A stretch of 64,000 nt of DNA from contig CADCLV010000002.1 in assembly GCA_902802325.1 (NCBI GenBank), positions 1 to 64,000 of the forward strand, given 5' to 3'. Below the pieces are notes generated by a model. That model saw only the letters and a list, made by a program, of their open reading frames with translations. It was not told the origin of the DNA and ran no database searches. This stretch comes from Oscillospiraceae bacterium (GTDB taxonomy: Bacteria > Bacillota > Clostridia > Saccharofermentanales > Saccharofermentanaceae). A program made the position numbers and the translations under genes. Numbering within the stretch: position 1 is the first letter of the stretch; each line of letters begins with the position of its first letter. Positions 33,725-42,366 of this stretch are shown here, one piece after another.

Positions 33725-34669
33725 ATGAGCCTTATGAATCCGAGTGCGCCGGCTTTAAAAGAGAAAACAACAAAAGCCGAAATTAAGCGCCAGAGCGTAT
33801 TGCTCATCATAGCTGCATTGTATGTTGTCTATGGTATTATTTTCTATTATTTGCCGTTAGTCGGTTGGCTGATGGCTTTTCAGACGTATACCCTGAAGGG
33901 TGGTATATTTGGTTCCGAGTGGGTTGGACTTAAGTGGTTCAAATTCCTCTTTACCGATGATACATTTGTACGTATTATCCGTAACACTCTCGCTATGGGT
34001 GTTATTAACCTTGTAGCAACAACCGTAACAGCGATCGGTTTTGCTATTCTCCTCAGTGAGGTAAAGAATATCTGGGGTAAGAAATTGGTTCAGACCATTT
34101 CCTATCTGCCTCACTTCCTTTCTTGGATCGTTGTAACAAGTATCGTTCATGAAGCTTTCTCCACTGAAGGTATGATCAACGAATTACTTGTTAACTTACA
34201 TATCTTGAAGACTCCGATCAGTTTCTTCTCCCATACTCAATATTTCTGGCCGATCGTTGCCATTTCGAATGTATGGAAGGAAACAGGTTGGAACGCAATC
34301 ATTTATTTGGCCACCATTACATCTATCGATCCGTCTCTCTATGAGGCAGCTGCGATGGACGGTGCCGGAAGATGGCAGAAAATCAAGCACATTACTTTCC
34401 CGGGTCTTCGTTCTACGATCATCATCCTTTTGATCATGAACATCGGTAACGTAATCAACGCCGGATTCGAAGTACAGTATCTGCTTGGTAACGGTCTTCT
34501 GCAGTCGGTATCCCAGACCATTGATATCTACGTATTGAAATATGGTGTTGGTAAGATGAACTACTCATTGGGTACCGCGGCCGGTGTGTTCAAGACTTTC
34601 GTATCTATGACATTGATCTTCCTGTTCAACTTCATTGCGAAGAAGACAGGCGACGAGCGCTTGTTCTAA
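33725..34669 (+). CDS. ABC sugar permease, LplB/YtcP type (first subunit)
   Basis: An inner-membrane subunit of the CUT1 importer. The 314-residue protein has six predicted membrane helices after a charged N-terminus. The ATPase-contact EAA loop reads EAAAMDGAGRWQKIKHITFPGL (about residues 205-226), the CUT1 consensus. It is preceded by a GGGGAGG-like site and followed by its partner 13 bases after its stop. No ATP-binding subunit is encoded in the cluster, so a shared MsmX-type ATPase elsewhere must power it; that is established practice for this transporter class. Confidence 0.93.
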   Translation: MSLMNPSAPALKEKTTKAEIKRQSVLLIIAALYVVYGIIFYYLPLVGWLMAFQTYTLKGGIFGSEWVGLKWFKFLFTDDTFVRIIRNTLAMGVINLVATTVTAIGFAILLSEVKNIWGKKLVQTISYLPHFLSWIVVTSIVHEAFSTEGMINELLVNLHILKTPISFFSHTQYFWPIVAISNVWKETGWNAIIYLATITSIDPSLYEAAAMDGAGRWQKIKHITFPGLRSTIIILLIMNIGNVINAGFEVQYLLGNGLLQSVSQTIDIYVLKYGVGKMNYSLGTAAGVFKTFVSMTLIFLFNFIAKKTGDERLF

Positions 34670-34682
34670 GGAGGGAAGAGAT

Positions 34683-35594
34683 ATGAATGGTAAAAACGAA
34701 AAGAAAAAGAGTATGATGAGCGGATGGGACTGGGCGTTCGTTATCTGTAATACGACCTTCCTCGTTCTGTTCTGTGTCGTCACACTCTACCCGATCCTCA
34801 ATACCCTCGCTGTTTCTTTCAACGATGGTCTCGATGCGGTAAAAGGTGGTATCCACCTCATTCCTCGTAAGTTCTCCTTGAGAGCTTATGATGCGGTTAT
34901 TCATAAGCAGGGTCTGCAGCAGGGCGCAATCGTTACTGTTGCAAGAACTGTAATCGGTACTCTCCTGGCTCTCGTAGCGAATGCTCTTCTTGCTTTCGTT
35001 GTATCCAGAAGAAGATTCCTGTTCCGTTCCAGCCTGTCTTTCTTCTGGGTTGTTACCATGTACGCTTCTGGTGGTATGATCCCGGGCTTGATCCTTATGA
35101 AGAACCTGCACCTGACAAACACATTCCTGGTTTACATTATTCCGGGTCTGGTAAGTGCTTTTAACGTATTGGTACTTCGTACCTACATGGAATCCCTGCC
35201 GGATTCCTATGAAGAGTCCGCTCAGCTCGATGGCGCCGGCTACATGAGAATTTTCGTAAGTATTATTTCTCCTCTTTGTAAGCCTGTATACGCTACCGTA
35301 GCCCTCTTCGTAGCAGTTGGTCACTGGAACTCCTGGTTCGATGCAATGCTCTACAACCGTAACCGTACTGAACTGACAACCCTCCAGTATGAGCTTCAGA
35401 AATACCTGAACAGCGTCATGCAGACACAGGGTAATACGAGTTCTAGCGGTAAGACTTCTTCGAGCTCCCAGGTTACACCTGTTACCGTCCGTGCGGCAGC
35501 TTCCATCGTAACCATGCTCCCGATCATTATGCTGTATCCTTTCTTGCAGAGATACTTCGTAACCGGTCTTACCATCGGTGGTGTTAAGGAGTAA
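34683..35594 (+). CDS. ABC sugar permease, LplC/YtcP type (second subunit)
   Basis: The second membrane subunit of the importer. The start is ATG 34683 after AAGGAGGG, and the product has 303 residues. It has six membrane helices and the EAA loop EESAQLDGAGYMRIFVSIISPL near residues 178-199. Between the fifth and sixth helices is a Ser/Thr-rich stretch (TSSSGKTSSSSQVTP, about residues 252-266) that is longer than I expect in this external loop. It ends at a terminator, yet the xylanase gene beyond appears to depend on read-through or its own control. Confidence 0.92.
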   Translation: MNGKNEKKKSMMSGWDWAFVICNTTFLVLFCVVTLYPILNTLAVSFNDGLDAVKGGIHLIPRKFSLRAYDAVIHKQGLQQGAIVTVARTVIGTLLALVANALLAFVVSRRRFLFRSSLSFFWVVTMYASGGMIPGLILMKNLHLTNTFLVYIIPGLVSAFNVLVLRTYMESLPDSYEESAQLDGAGYMRIFVSIISPLCKPVYATVALFVAVGHWNSWFDAMLYNRNRTELTTLQYELQKYLNSVMQTQGNTSSSGKTSSSSQVTPVTVRAAASIVTMLPIIMLYPFLQRYFVTGLTIGGVKE

Positions 35595-35612
35595 AATCCA
35601 GTTCGATTTTCT

Positions 35613-35654
35613 ACTACCTGCTCCGGGTCACTCGGGGCAGGTAGTATTTTTTTT
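35613..35654 (+). terminator. Terminator abutting the xylanase ribosome site
   Basis: ACTACCTGC (35613-35621) pairs with GCAGGTAGT (35637-35645), followed by eight T. GGAGG of the next gene starts at the last T (35655). It may attenuate expression of the enzymes relative to the transporter. Confidence 0.85.
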
Positions 35655-35665
35655 GGAGGAAAAAC

Positions 35666-36889
35666 ATGTCAAATATTGAACATCGTAAAGGTCAAAAAAT
35701 CATCCGTGTTCTGGATGCGCAGGAGAAGCCACTTTCCCATCTTCACATGGAGATCAGACAGAAACAGCATGAATTCCTCTTTGGCTGTGGTGCTTTTGAT
35801 ATCCAGGCCAATCTTATGAATCTCATTCCGTCTAAAAAGCCGATCTTTGAAAAACGCACAGAGATGTGGCTGGATGTGTTTAACTATGCTACGATCCCGG
35901 TTTATTGGGGCCTGTTTGAGCATGAAGAAGGGAAGCCGATGACGGAACTGGTTAAGGGACTGGCTTCCTATTTGAAAGAAAAAGACATTACCTTAAAAGG
36001 TCATCCGCTTTGCTGGCATACAGTTTGTGCGGATTGGCTGTTAAAATACGATAATAAAACGATCATGGAAAAACAGCTGGCACGAATTGCTCGCGAAGTA
36101 ACTGATTTTTCCGGCCTGATCGATATGTGGGATGTCATCAATGAAGTGGTGATCATGCCCAAGTTTGATAAATATGATAATGCGGTTACGAGGATCTGTA
36201 AGGAATACGGACAGGTTGAGTTAGTCAAAAAAGTCTTTGCGGAAGCAAGAAAGAACAACCCGAATGCTACGCTTCTGATCAATGATTTTAATACATCGAA
36301 AGCCTATGAGACGCTGATCGAGCAGTGTCTGGATGCAGGAGTGGAGTTCTCTGCTATTGGAATTCAGTCCCATCAGCATCAGGGATACTGGGGAAAAGAA
36401 AAGCTTATGGATGTTCTCGAGCGTTTTTCCCGCTTTGGTATTCCGCTTCACTTTACGGAAAATACGCTTGTATCCGGCGAACTGGTTCCGCCGGAGATCG
36501 AAGACCTGAATGACTGGCAGGTCGAGGACTGGCCGTCGCTTCCGGATGAAGAAGAACGGCAGTGTCAGGAACTTGAGGAAATGTATGAGATCCTTTTTGC
36601 CCATCCATCCGTGAAGGCCATTACCCAGTGGGATTTTTCCGATGGTGCCTGGCTTCATGCTCCGTCCGGTCTGATTCGGGAGAATAATACGGATAAGCCG
36701 TCTTACCGGATGCTTAAGAAAAAGATACGGGAAGAGTGGTTTACAAAGAGTGATAAAATAGTGACGAATGATGAGGGAACAGCACTTGCCTGCGGCTTCA
36801 AAGGGAAGTATGATTTACTCATTAACGGAAAAACATATGATCTGACTTTGGATGATTCTATGGATGAGCTGGTGATCCGGCTTACATAA
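35666..36889 (+). CDS. Intracellular GH10 endo-beta-1,4-xylanase
   Basis: Cleaves beta-1,4-xylosidic bonds in xylan fragments with retention. The (beta/alpha)8 barrel shows GHPLCWHT (about residues 112-119), the acid/base E160 in WDVINE and the nucleophile E265 in HFTENT, followed by QWDFSDGAW, all diagnostic of GH10. The 407-residue chain has no signal peptide and no cell-wall module, so it acts on imported oligosaccharides. About 50 extra residues at the C-terminus (from about 355) look like a small beta-domain of unknown use. It begins the enzyme half of the transporter operon. Confidence 0.94.
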   Translation: MSNIEHRKGQKIIRVLDAQEKPLSHLHMEIRQKQHEFLFGCGAFDIQANLMNLIPSKKPIFEKRTEMWLDVFNYATIPVYWGLFEHEEGKPMTELVKGLASYLKEKDITLKGHPLCWHTVCADWLLKYDNKTIMEKQLARIAREVTDFSGLIDMWDVINEVVIMPKFDKYDNAVTRICKEYGQVELVKKVFAEARKNNPNATLLINDFNTSKAYETLIEQCLDAGVEFSAIGIQSHQHQGYWGKEKLMDVLERFSRFGIPLHFTENTLVSGELVPPEIEDLNDWQVEDWPSLPDEEERQCQELEEMYEILFAHPSVKAITQWDFSDGAWLHAPSGLIRENNTDKPSYRMLKKKIREEWFTKSDKIVTNDEGTALACGFKGKYDLLINGKTYDLTLDDSMDELVIRLT

Positions 36890-36944
36890 TTACGGGAGTC
36901 GCTACATAAAGATTTCAGATCAATGAAAGGATCTACTGATTTAG

Positions 36945-37652
36945 ATGGATATGTTTAAGTTTGACAGTCCGGTTATGCGCTTTCTCAGCGCTATCACGGA
37001 TCTGTTTCTGCTAAATGTTCTATGTCTTATTTGCTGTATTCCGATCGTGACGATCGGTCCGGCTCTGGCTGCGAAATATGATGTGGCAATGCGTATTGTC
37101 CGTTTCGAGGAGCCGGCTGTATTCAAGCCGTTTTTCAAAGCGTTCAAGGAGAACTTTAAACAGGCTTTTATAGTCTGGATGTTCCTTTTGGTTGCTGTCC
37201 TGCTTTTGATGATCGACTGGACATGGATGTATGAGACAGGATTTTCCCAGGTCCCAACAGCGTATTTTGCCGGTGCGGTATTTGTCACCACGATCGTTTC
37301 TTTCATGATCATGACGATCTTTCCGATCCTGGCAAGATTTGAGATCACTATCAAAGAAGCGTTTAAAACAGCGATGATCTTTTCGATGCTGTATTTCTTC
37401 GGATTGATCTGCATCGTGATCCTTGTCCTTTTCAGTTTGTTCATGTGCATCAAGTATATGCGCTGGCTGCCGCTGGTTGTGGTCCTTTCTCATGTCACAA
37501 TCGTGTTCTGTCTCTGTCATCTTCTTATCCGAGGCTTCACCAAGCTTGAAGCGAAGTTTGCGCCGGAAGAAGAATCAGAGGAAGAGGAGAAGAAGAAAGA
37601 TAAAGGGGTTTCTTCGAAAATGGATCTGCAAGAGAAAGACGAGGAATCCTGA
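36945..37652 (+). CDS. YesL/DUF624 family membrane protein
   Basis: A 235-residue membrane protein of the DUF624 family, typified by Bacillus YesL, which is usually encoded with CUT1 importers and YesMN systems. Five or so hydrophobic segments lie at about residues 18-42, 70-95, 105-130, 140-165 and 170-190. The signature IPIVTIGPALAAKYDVAMR is near residue 32. The last 40 residues are a Lys/Glu cytoplasmic tail. It begins 55 bases after the xylanase and ends two bases before the next membrane gene. Role is unproven; an accessory function in transport or signalling is the usual guess. Confidence 0.85.
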   Translation: MDMFKFDSPVMRFLSAITDLFLLNVLCLICCIPIVTIGPALAAKYDVAMRIVRFEEPAVFKPFFKAFKENFKQAFIVWMFLLVAVLLLMIDWTWMYETGFSQVPTAYFAGAVFVTTIVSFMIMTIFPILARFEITIKEAFKTAMIFSMLYFFGLICIVILVLFSLFMCIKYMRWLPLVVVLSHVTIVFCLCHLLIRGFTKLEAKFAPEEESEEEEKKKDKGVSSKMDLQEKDEES

Positions 37653-37654
37653 GC

Positions 37655-38320
37655 ATGGCAGATACACCTACTCGGAAAGAAAAACGTGCAGAAGAAAAGA
37701 AGAGATTCAAGGAGCTGGGATTTCTTCAGAAGCTTACCTATATCCGTGACTACTATCTTTTGAAGATCGTTCTGGTGCTGGCTTTATTGGCCGGTATTGG
37801 TATTTTCATATACGATAATGTACGTGCCGCTAAGACTATCTATGTTGGTTCCACAGTCGGTTTTGATGTTTCAGATGAAGGTTATACGTATTTGACGGAT
37901 GGGTTCATCGACTCTCTTGGAAGAAAATACCGGAAAAAGAAAGCTGAGCTGACTCGGGACGTGCTGTCTCATCCTTATGAGGATGCGCAGTATCACGATA
38001 TGTCCATGGAATTGACGTATACGACCCAGATCAATGCGGGCATGTTTCAGTATGCGCTGATGGACAAAGACAATCTGGAGCATTTTTCCGGGTATGATTT
38101 TTATCTGGATCTATCTTATCTGAAAGAGGATCCGCAGTTTTCATCTCTAGAGTACTATACGGATGAAAAGGGAATTCCTTGCGGTATCCTTCTTCCGAAT
38201 CCCGTAATGGAAAAACTGGGAGTCAGTGACAAAGAGATCTATCTTTGTTTTATCTATACGAAAACGCCCAACGACTTAAATAAGAGTCTGGTTGCCTATC
38301 TGTTCGGCATGGATGAGTAA
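37655..38320 (+). CDS. Unknown single-pass membrane protein in the xylan operon
   Basis: A 221-residue protein that I do not recognise. A very basic N-terminus (residues 1-40) precedes one transmembrane helix at about 40-60. The remaining 160 residues should be outside the cell. The outer part is rich in Tyr, Asp and Leu (GYDFYLDLSYL, SSLEYYTDEKG) without Cys pairs or a catalytic motif. Its ATG lies two bases after the YesL stop, so the two are coupled and may form a complex. The acetylesterase gene follows 15 bases later. A helper to the importer or the sensor kinase is possible but unsupported by sequence. Confidence 0.65.
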   Translation: MADTPTRKEKRAEEKKRFKELGFLQKLTYIRDYYLLKIVLVLALLAGIGIFIYDNVRAAKTIYVGSTVGFDVSDEGYTYLTDGFIDSLGRKYRKKKAELTRDVLSHPYEDAQYHDMSMELTYTTQINAGMFQYALMDKDNLEHFSGYDFYLDLSYLKEDPQFSSLEYYTDEKGIPCGILLPNPVMEKLGVSDKEIYLCFIYTKTPNDLNKSLVAYLFGMDE

Positions 38321-38335
38321 GAAGGAGGCTGTATT

Positions 38336-39946
38336 ATGAAGTTATCCAGTATCTATAGTGATGGTATGATCCTGCAGCGCGGTAAGGATATCTGTATCCG
38401 TGGTACATGTGGATCAGATGAGAAGATCATCGTTTCTTTTTCCGGGAATACATATGATGCCCTGGTGGATACGGAAAAAGCACTGTGGACCTGTATGATC
38501 CCGGCCCAGAAAGAAGGCGGCCCGCATCAGATCACCGTGACATCCGGTCCGCAGAGCCAGACGATCTCGGATGTTTATTTTGGTGATGTCTTTATTCTGG
38601 GCGGACAGTCCAATATGGAACTTCCGGTGATCTGGACCACGGACTGTGCTTATGATGAGATCATTTCGGCAGATTTTCCGCTGATCCGTCAGTTTGAAGT
38701 ACCGAAGATCCCGAAGTTCGGAGTCAAAGACGAGATACTGGAAGGTGGAAACTGGGTCAACTGTGACCAGAAGCATATCTGGAATTTCAGCGCGATCGGT
38801 TTCTATTTTGCCAAGTATAAATTCTTAAAAGACGGTGTACCGGTGGGACTTGTTCAAACGGCTGTCGGCGGAGCGCCGGTAGAAAGCCTGATGAGCGAGG
38901 AGAACCTTCGTGCCTCTATGGGGAGCTTTGAAGATGAGCTTAAAGATTCCGGAACCTGTAACGGGGATAAGAGTAAAGGCTGTCTCTGGTGCTATAAGGA
39001 AAAACTTGAAAAATACAGTGATCCGGAGTATGTAGTAAAAACCGTGGAATCGGATATGGAAAGACAGAATTCCTGGCATCAGAATGTGGATAAAAATGAT
39101 CCGGGCCTTTCCGGAAACTGGATGACGTCCTGGCCCGAGGAGGGAAAGGATCTTGTCTTTACCATGCCGCAGACCTTCTATCAGACTGATCTGGAAACAT
39201 ATAAGGGAAGTATCTGGATCCAGAAAAAAGTCTCTGTGCCGGCATCCTGGTGCGAGAAAAGAGTCGAGCTTCGTCTGGGAACCTTAATTGACGGTGATCA
39301 AACCTATGTAAATGGAAAGAAAGTCGGGGAGACAGGTTTTAAGTATCCGCCAAGACGGTATTTTATGGAGCCGGGTACCTTAGTTGCAGGCGAAAATACC
39401 ATTACTGTCCGTCTGGTGATCGATACCAATATCGGCGGTGCCGTGGAGAAGTGCCCGTATTTCCTGAAGAACGGGGAAGAGACGATTTCTCTTGAGGGAG
39501 AATGGAAGATGCGCCTTGGCTTTAAGGCTGAAGATCTGGAGGGACAGACCTTCTTTATCTGGTCTCCGACAGCGCTTTTCAACTCGATGCTTTACCCGAT
39601 CCGGGAGTATTCCTGTAAGGCTATATTCTTCTATCAGGGAGAATCCAACTGCGAGTATCCGCAGTACTACGGCCAGCTCCTGAAAGATATGGTAAAGGAA
39701 TGGCGTTCTCTGTATGGCAATGTACCGTTTTATATGGCAGAAGTAACTTACTGGCTGGGTGACGGTCCTGTGTATGAAGCGGATCCTTTCGATGCGGTAA
39801 GGGATGTGCAGAGAAGTGTGATCTCCGAGATCCCAGACGGGTATCTGATCCCGACTTATGACCTTGGCGCCTATAACGATCTGCATCCACAGAATAAAAA
39901 GGATGTGGGACTTCGTTTCCTGAAAGCCTTTGAAGAAAATATGTAA
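38336..39946 (+). CDS. SGNH-type acetylesterase (sialate O-acetylesterase family)
   Basis: A 536-residue deacetylase, in this context probably acting on acetyl groups of xylo-oligosaccharides. SGNH motifs are clear: GGQSNMELP with nucleophile S92, GGAPVES, YQGESN and the D515-x-H517 pair in YNDLHPQ. An inserted beta-sandwich like that of GH2 enzymes (about residues 265-385, WIQKKVSVP ... TYVNGKKVG ... NTITVRL) splits the catalytic domain, as is common in this family. There is no signal peptide. It closes the operon and meets a terminator shared with the convergent recombinase gene. Sialic acid is an unlikely substrate here. Confidence 0.88.
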   Translation: MKLSSIYSDGMILQRGKDICIRGTCGSDEKIIVSFSGNTYDALVDTEKALWTCMIPAQKEGGPHQITVTSGPQSQTISDVYFGDVFILGGQSNMELPVIWTTDCAYDEIISADFPLIRQFEVPKIPKFGVKDEILEGGNWVNCDQKHIWNFSAIGFYFAKYKFLKDGVPVGLVQTAVGGAPVESLMSEENLRASMGSFEDELKDSGTCNGDKSKGCLWCYKEKLEKYSDPEYVVKTVESDMERQNSWHQNVDKNDPGLSGNWMTSWPEEGKDLVFTMPQTFYQTDLETYKGSIWIQKKVSVPASWCEKRVELRLGTLIDGDQTYVNGKKVGETGFKYPPRRYFMEPGTLVAGENTITVRLVIDTNIGGAVEKCPYFLKNGEETISLEGEWKMRLGFKAEDLEGQTFFIWSPTALFNSMLYPIREYSCKAIFFYQGESNCEYPQYYGQLLKDMVKEWRSLYGNVPFYMAEVTYWLGDGPVYEADPFDAVRDVQRSVISEIPDGYLIPTYDLGAYNDLHPQNKKDVGLRFLKAFEENM

Positions 39947-39952
39947 AAAAGA

Positions 39953-39990
39953 AAGCCGGTCTTAGGAAGGATCGGCTTCTTTCTTTTTAC
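39953..39990. terminator. Terminator between acetylesterase and recombinase genes
   Basis: AAGCCG (39953-39958) and CGGCTT (39973-39978) form the stem, extended by wobble pairs. A-rich sequence on the left and T-rich on the right let it serve both strands. It overlaps the recombinase stop codon. Confidence 0.7.
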
Positions 39991-40996
39991 GTGCTGTTGT
40001 CTTTGAAATATTGGCCAGAGGATTCTTGGAAACGGCTTCGTGAAGAAGTTCCTCGTCAACATGGGTATAGATCTGTGTTGTAGCTACACTTTGGTGGCCC
40101 AAAATCGTCTGTAGGGTACGGATGTCGACTTCGCCGTATTTATACATAAGAGTCGCAGCCGTATGGCGAAGCTTATGTACAGAGTATCCGGCCGTATCGA
40201 TGCCGGATTCGGAAAGAAGTCTTTTGATAATGTTCTGGATCATCGGCTTACTGATCCTTGTGCCCCGTGAACTTAAGAAAAGCGCCTGCTCATCTTTTAC
40301 TTTCAAGGTGTCACGATAAGGATAGTATTCCCGAAGAGCCTGAAGGCAGGCATGATTCAGATAGACTGTCCGTTCTTTGTTGCCTTTTCCGACAACGCGG
40401 AGAGTATCTTCTACTATATCTGAAAGATCGATCCCCTGAAGTTCGGAAAGACGCATCCCGCAGTTGAGAAACAAAGTCACGATGCAGTAGTCCCGGACTG
40501 ATGTTTCTTTCTCCGAATGCTCTGCTGTCGAAAGAAGCTTTAAGCTCTGATCCAGATTCAGATATTTCGGAAGACGTTTTGCCCGTCTTGGAGTTTCCAG
40601 CTCATAGGAAGGATCGTCTTTAATGATCCTTTTTTTCTGGAAAAGATACTTGAAGAAGGACTTCATAGTTGCTACTTTTCTGGCACGGGTGGCCGAAGAT
40701 GCATTTCGCTCACGGGACAAAAAGATCATAAAAGCGAAAAGATCGTCTTGCGTGATACTGTTTAAAAACTTCTCATCGATATCTGAAATCGGGATATCCT
40801 CAAAATGGAGTTCGTCGGAAAGCTTAACCAGTCCCCGGTCTTTTTTCAGAAAACGGAAAAGAAGGATCAGATCATACCGGTATTCCTTGATCGTCAGGGG
40901 AGATTTTTCCTGTACCGCCTGCATATAGCGCAGATACTGCTCCATGATAGGGAAGGTGGCATTTTCTCCCGATGATTTGCCCTTGGGACGACTCAT
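39962..40996 (-). CDS. Tyrosine recombinase (XerC/XerD-like)
   Basis: A site-specific DNA recombinase of 344 residues. Minus-strand ATG 40996 follows GGAGAG; a longer frame to 41026 lacks a ribosome site. The N-terminal SAM-like DNA-binding domain (residues about 25-130) is normal. Catalytic residues are complete: Arg in CGMRLSELQG, Lys in VGKGNKERTV, HKLRH, LGH and the Tyr in TQIYTHVDEE. Length and order fit chromosomal XerC/D-type enzymes better than phage integrases. It stands alone between the xylan operon and asd with no excisionase or phage genes. It may be the dimer-resolution enzyme or a remnant of the island's arrival. Confidence 0.88.
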   Translation of the reverse strand: MSRPKGKSSGENATFPIMEQYLRYMQAVQEKSPLTIKEYRYDLILLFRFLKKDRGLVKLSDELHFEDIPISDIDEKFLNSITQDDLFAFMIFLSRERNASSATRARKVATMKSFFKYLFQKKRIIKDDPSYELETPRRAKRLPKYLNLDQSLKLLSTAEHSEKETSVRDYCIVTLFLNCGMRLSELQGIDLSDIVEDTLRVVGKGNKERTVYLNHACLQALREYYPYRDTLKVKDEQALFLSSRGTRISKPMIQNIIKRLLSESGIDTAGYSVHKLRHTAATLMYKYGEVDIRTLQTILGHQSVATTQIYTHVDEELLHEAVSKNPLANISKTTARKKKEADPS

Positions 40997-41096
40997 GATG
41001 CTTCTCTCCTTGATTAAACAAAACACATTTCTTTATTTATAGTAACACAAAGGGAAGAACAGGGGCAGAAATAAACCGGAAATATAAAAAAGTCTA

Positions 41097-41125
41097 TTGC
41101 TTTCCCAAAGACGTTGCGATATAAT
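41097..41125 (+). promoter_or_regulatory. asd: Promoter of asd
   Basis: TTGCTT (41097-41102), 17 bases, then a perfect TATAAT (41120-41125). The leader to ATG 41181 is about 50 bases long, with no recognisable lysine riboswitch. Confidence 0.8.
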
Positions 41126-41180
41126 ACACCCATCAAAGACAAATGTCCACCGTGCGTGGACAGCGAGTGAGGAAAAGAAA

Positions 41181-42266
41181 ATGGCAAAGTTAAGAGCAGG
41201 CGTCATTGGCGCAACTGGTTATGTAGGACAAAGATTTATCTCTCTTCTGGACAACCATCCGTGGTTTGAGTGTGTGGCTGTCGTTGCTTCTCCGCGTTCC
41301 GCCGGAAAACCGTATGCAGAGGCAGTTGAAGGCAGATGGAAGATCGATTGTGAGATGCCTTCTTATGTGAAGGATATGGTTGTCGAGAGTACTGAAAATA
41401 TTGAAGAAGTCTGCAAGAAGGTTGACTTTGTTTTCTGTGCTGTTGATATGAAGAAGGACGAGATCCGTGCTTTGGAAGAGAAGATCGCCAAGCTCGAGAC
41501 ACCGGTTATTTCCAATAACTCTGCAAACAGATGGACTCCGGATGTTCCGATGATGGTTCCGGAGATCAACTCCGATCACGCTGCCATCATTGAAAAGCAG
41601 AGAGAAAGACTTGGAACCAAGCGCGGCTTTATTGCCGTTAAGCCGAACTGCTCCATCCAGAGCTATGTTCCGGCCCTGACTCCGCTTCTCGGATTCGGTA
41701 TCAAGTACATCAATGTCTGCACCTATCAGGCGATTTCCGGTGCCGGTAAGACTTTTAAGGATTGGCCGGAAATGGTTGGCAACATGATTCCGTATATCGG
41801 TGGTGAAGAGGAGAAGAGTGAGCAGGAGCCGCTGAAGGTCTGGGGCCATATCGAGGGCAACGAGATCGTTAAGGCTTCTCAGCCGGTTATCTCCGCTCAG
41901 TGCTATCGTGTTGCTGTTCAGGAAGGTCATACTGCTGCAGTTTCTGTTAAGTTCGATAAGAAGCCGACAAAGGAAGAGATGATCGAAGCCTGGAAGAACT
42001 TTAAGGGACTTCCGCAGGAAATGGAACTTCCGCACGCTCCGAAGCAGTTCCTCCAGTACATCGAGGAAGACAATCGTCCGCAGCCGGCATTGGATGCCAT
42101 GTTCGAAGGTGGTATGGGCGTATCTGTCGGCCGTCTCCGTGAGGATCCGATCTTTGACTATAAGTTTACCTGCCTGTCTCACAATACTCTTCGTGGTGCA
42201 GCCGGCGGTGCTATGCTGACAGCAGAAATGCTCTATAAGAAGGGTTATCTGTCCGCAAAGGACTAA
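41181..42266 (+). CDS. asd: Aspartate-semialdehyde dehydrogenase
   Basis: Reduces aspartyl phosphate to aspartate semialdehyde with NADPH, feeding lysine, diaminopimelate, threonine and methionine synthesis. I use ATG 41181 after GTGAGGAA; the frame continues upstream through the promoter and should not be used. The 361-residue product has the nucleotide loop GVIGATGYVGQRF, the catalytic Cys157 in KPNCSIQ, and the later acid/base His region YRVAVQEGHTAAV. The length is that of the archaeal/fungal-like ASADH group. It is a single-gene transcript ending at a strong terminator. Confidence 0.95.
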   Translation: MAKLRAGVIGATGYVGQRFISLLDNHPWFECVAVVASPRSAGKPYAEAVEGRWKIDCEMPSYVKDMVVESTENIEEVCKKVDFVFCAVDMKKDEIRALEEKIAKLETPVISNNSANRWTPDVPMMVPEINSDHAAIIEKQRERLGTKRGFIAVKPNCSIQSYVPALTPLLGFGIKYINVCTYQAISGAGKTFKDWPEMVGNMIPYIGGEEEKSEQEPLKVWGHIEGNEIVKASQPVISAQCYRVAVQEGHTAAVSVKFDKKPTKEEMIEAWKNFKGLPQEMELPHAPKQFLQYIEEDNRPQPALDAMFEGGMGVSVGRLREDPIFDYKFTCLSHNTLRGAAGGAMLTAEMLYKKGYLSAKD

Positions 42267-42291
42267 TCCTTGTTTGAAAATGTTATTGTGA

Positions 42292-42326
42292 AGGGGGCAT
42301 CCGGATCTCCGGATGCCCCTTTTTTC
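42292..42326 (+). terminator. Terminator after asd
   Basis: GGGGCATCCGG (42295-42305) pairs perfectly with CCGGATGCCCC (42310-42320) around an ATCT loop, followed by six T. Confidence 0.92.
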
Positions 42327-42366
42327 ACGGATCATTCAGATTGATGGAAATATTTTCAAAAAGGTG

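Noticed and set aside
38336-39946. Sialic acid metabolism from the sialate O-acetylesterase-type gene
   Set aside because: No sialidase, lyase or transporter for sialic acid is nearby; xylan deacetylation fits the context better.
41097-41180. Upstream extension of the asd frame
   Set aside because: It starts in the -35 element of a clear promoter, so it cannot be translated from that transcript.
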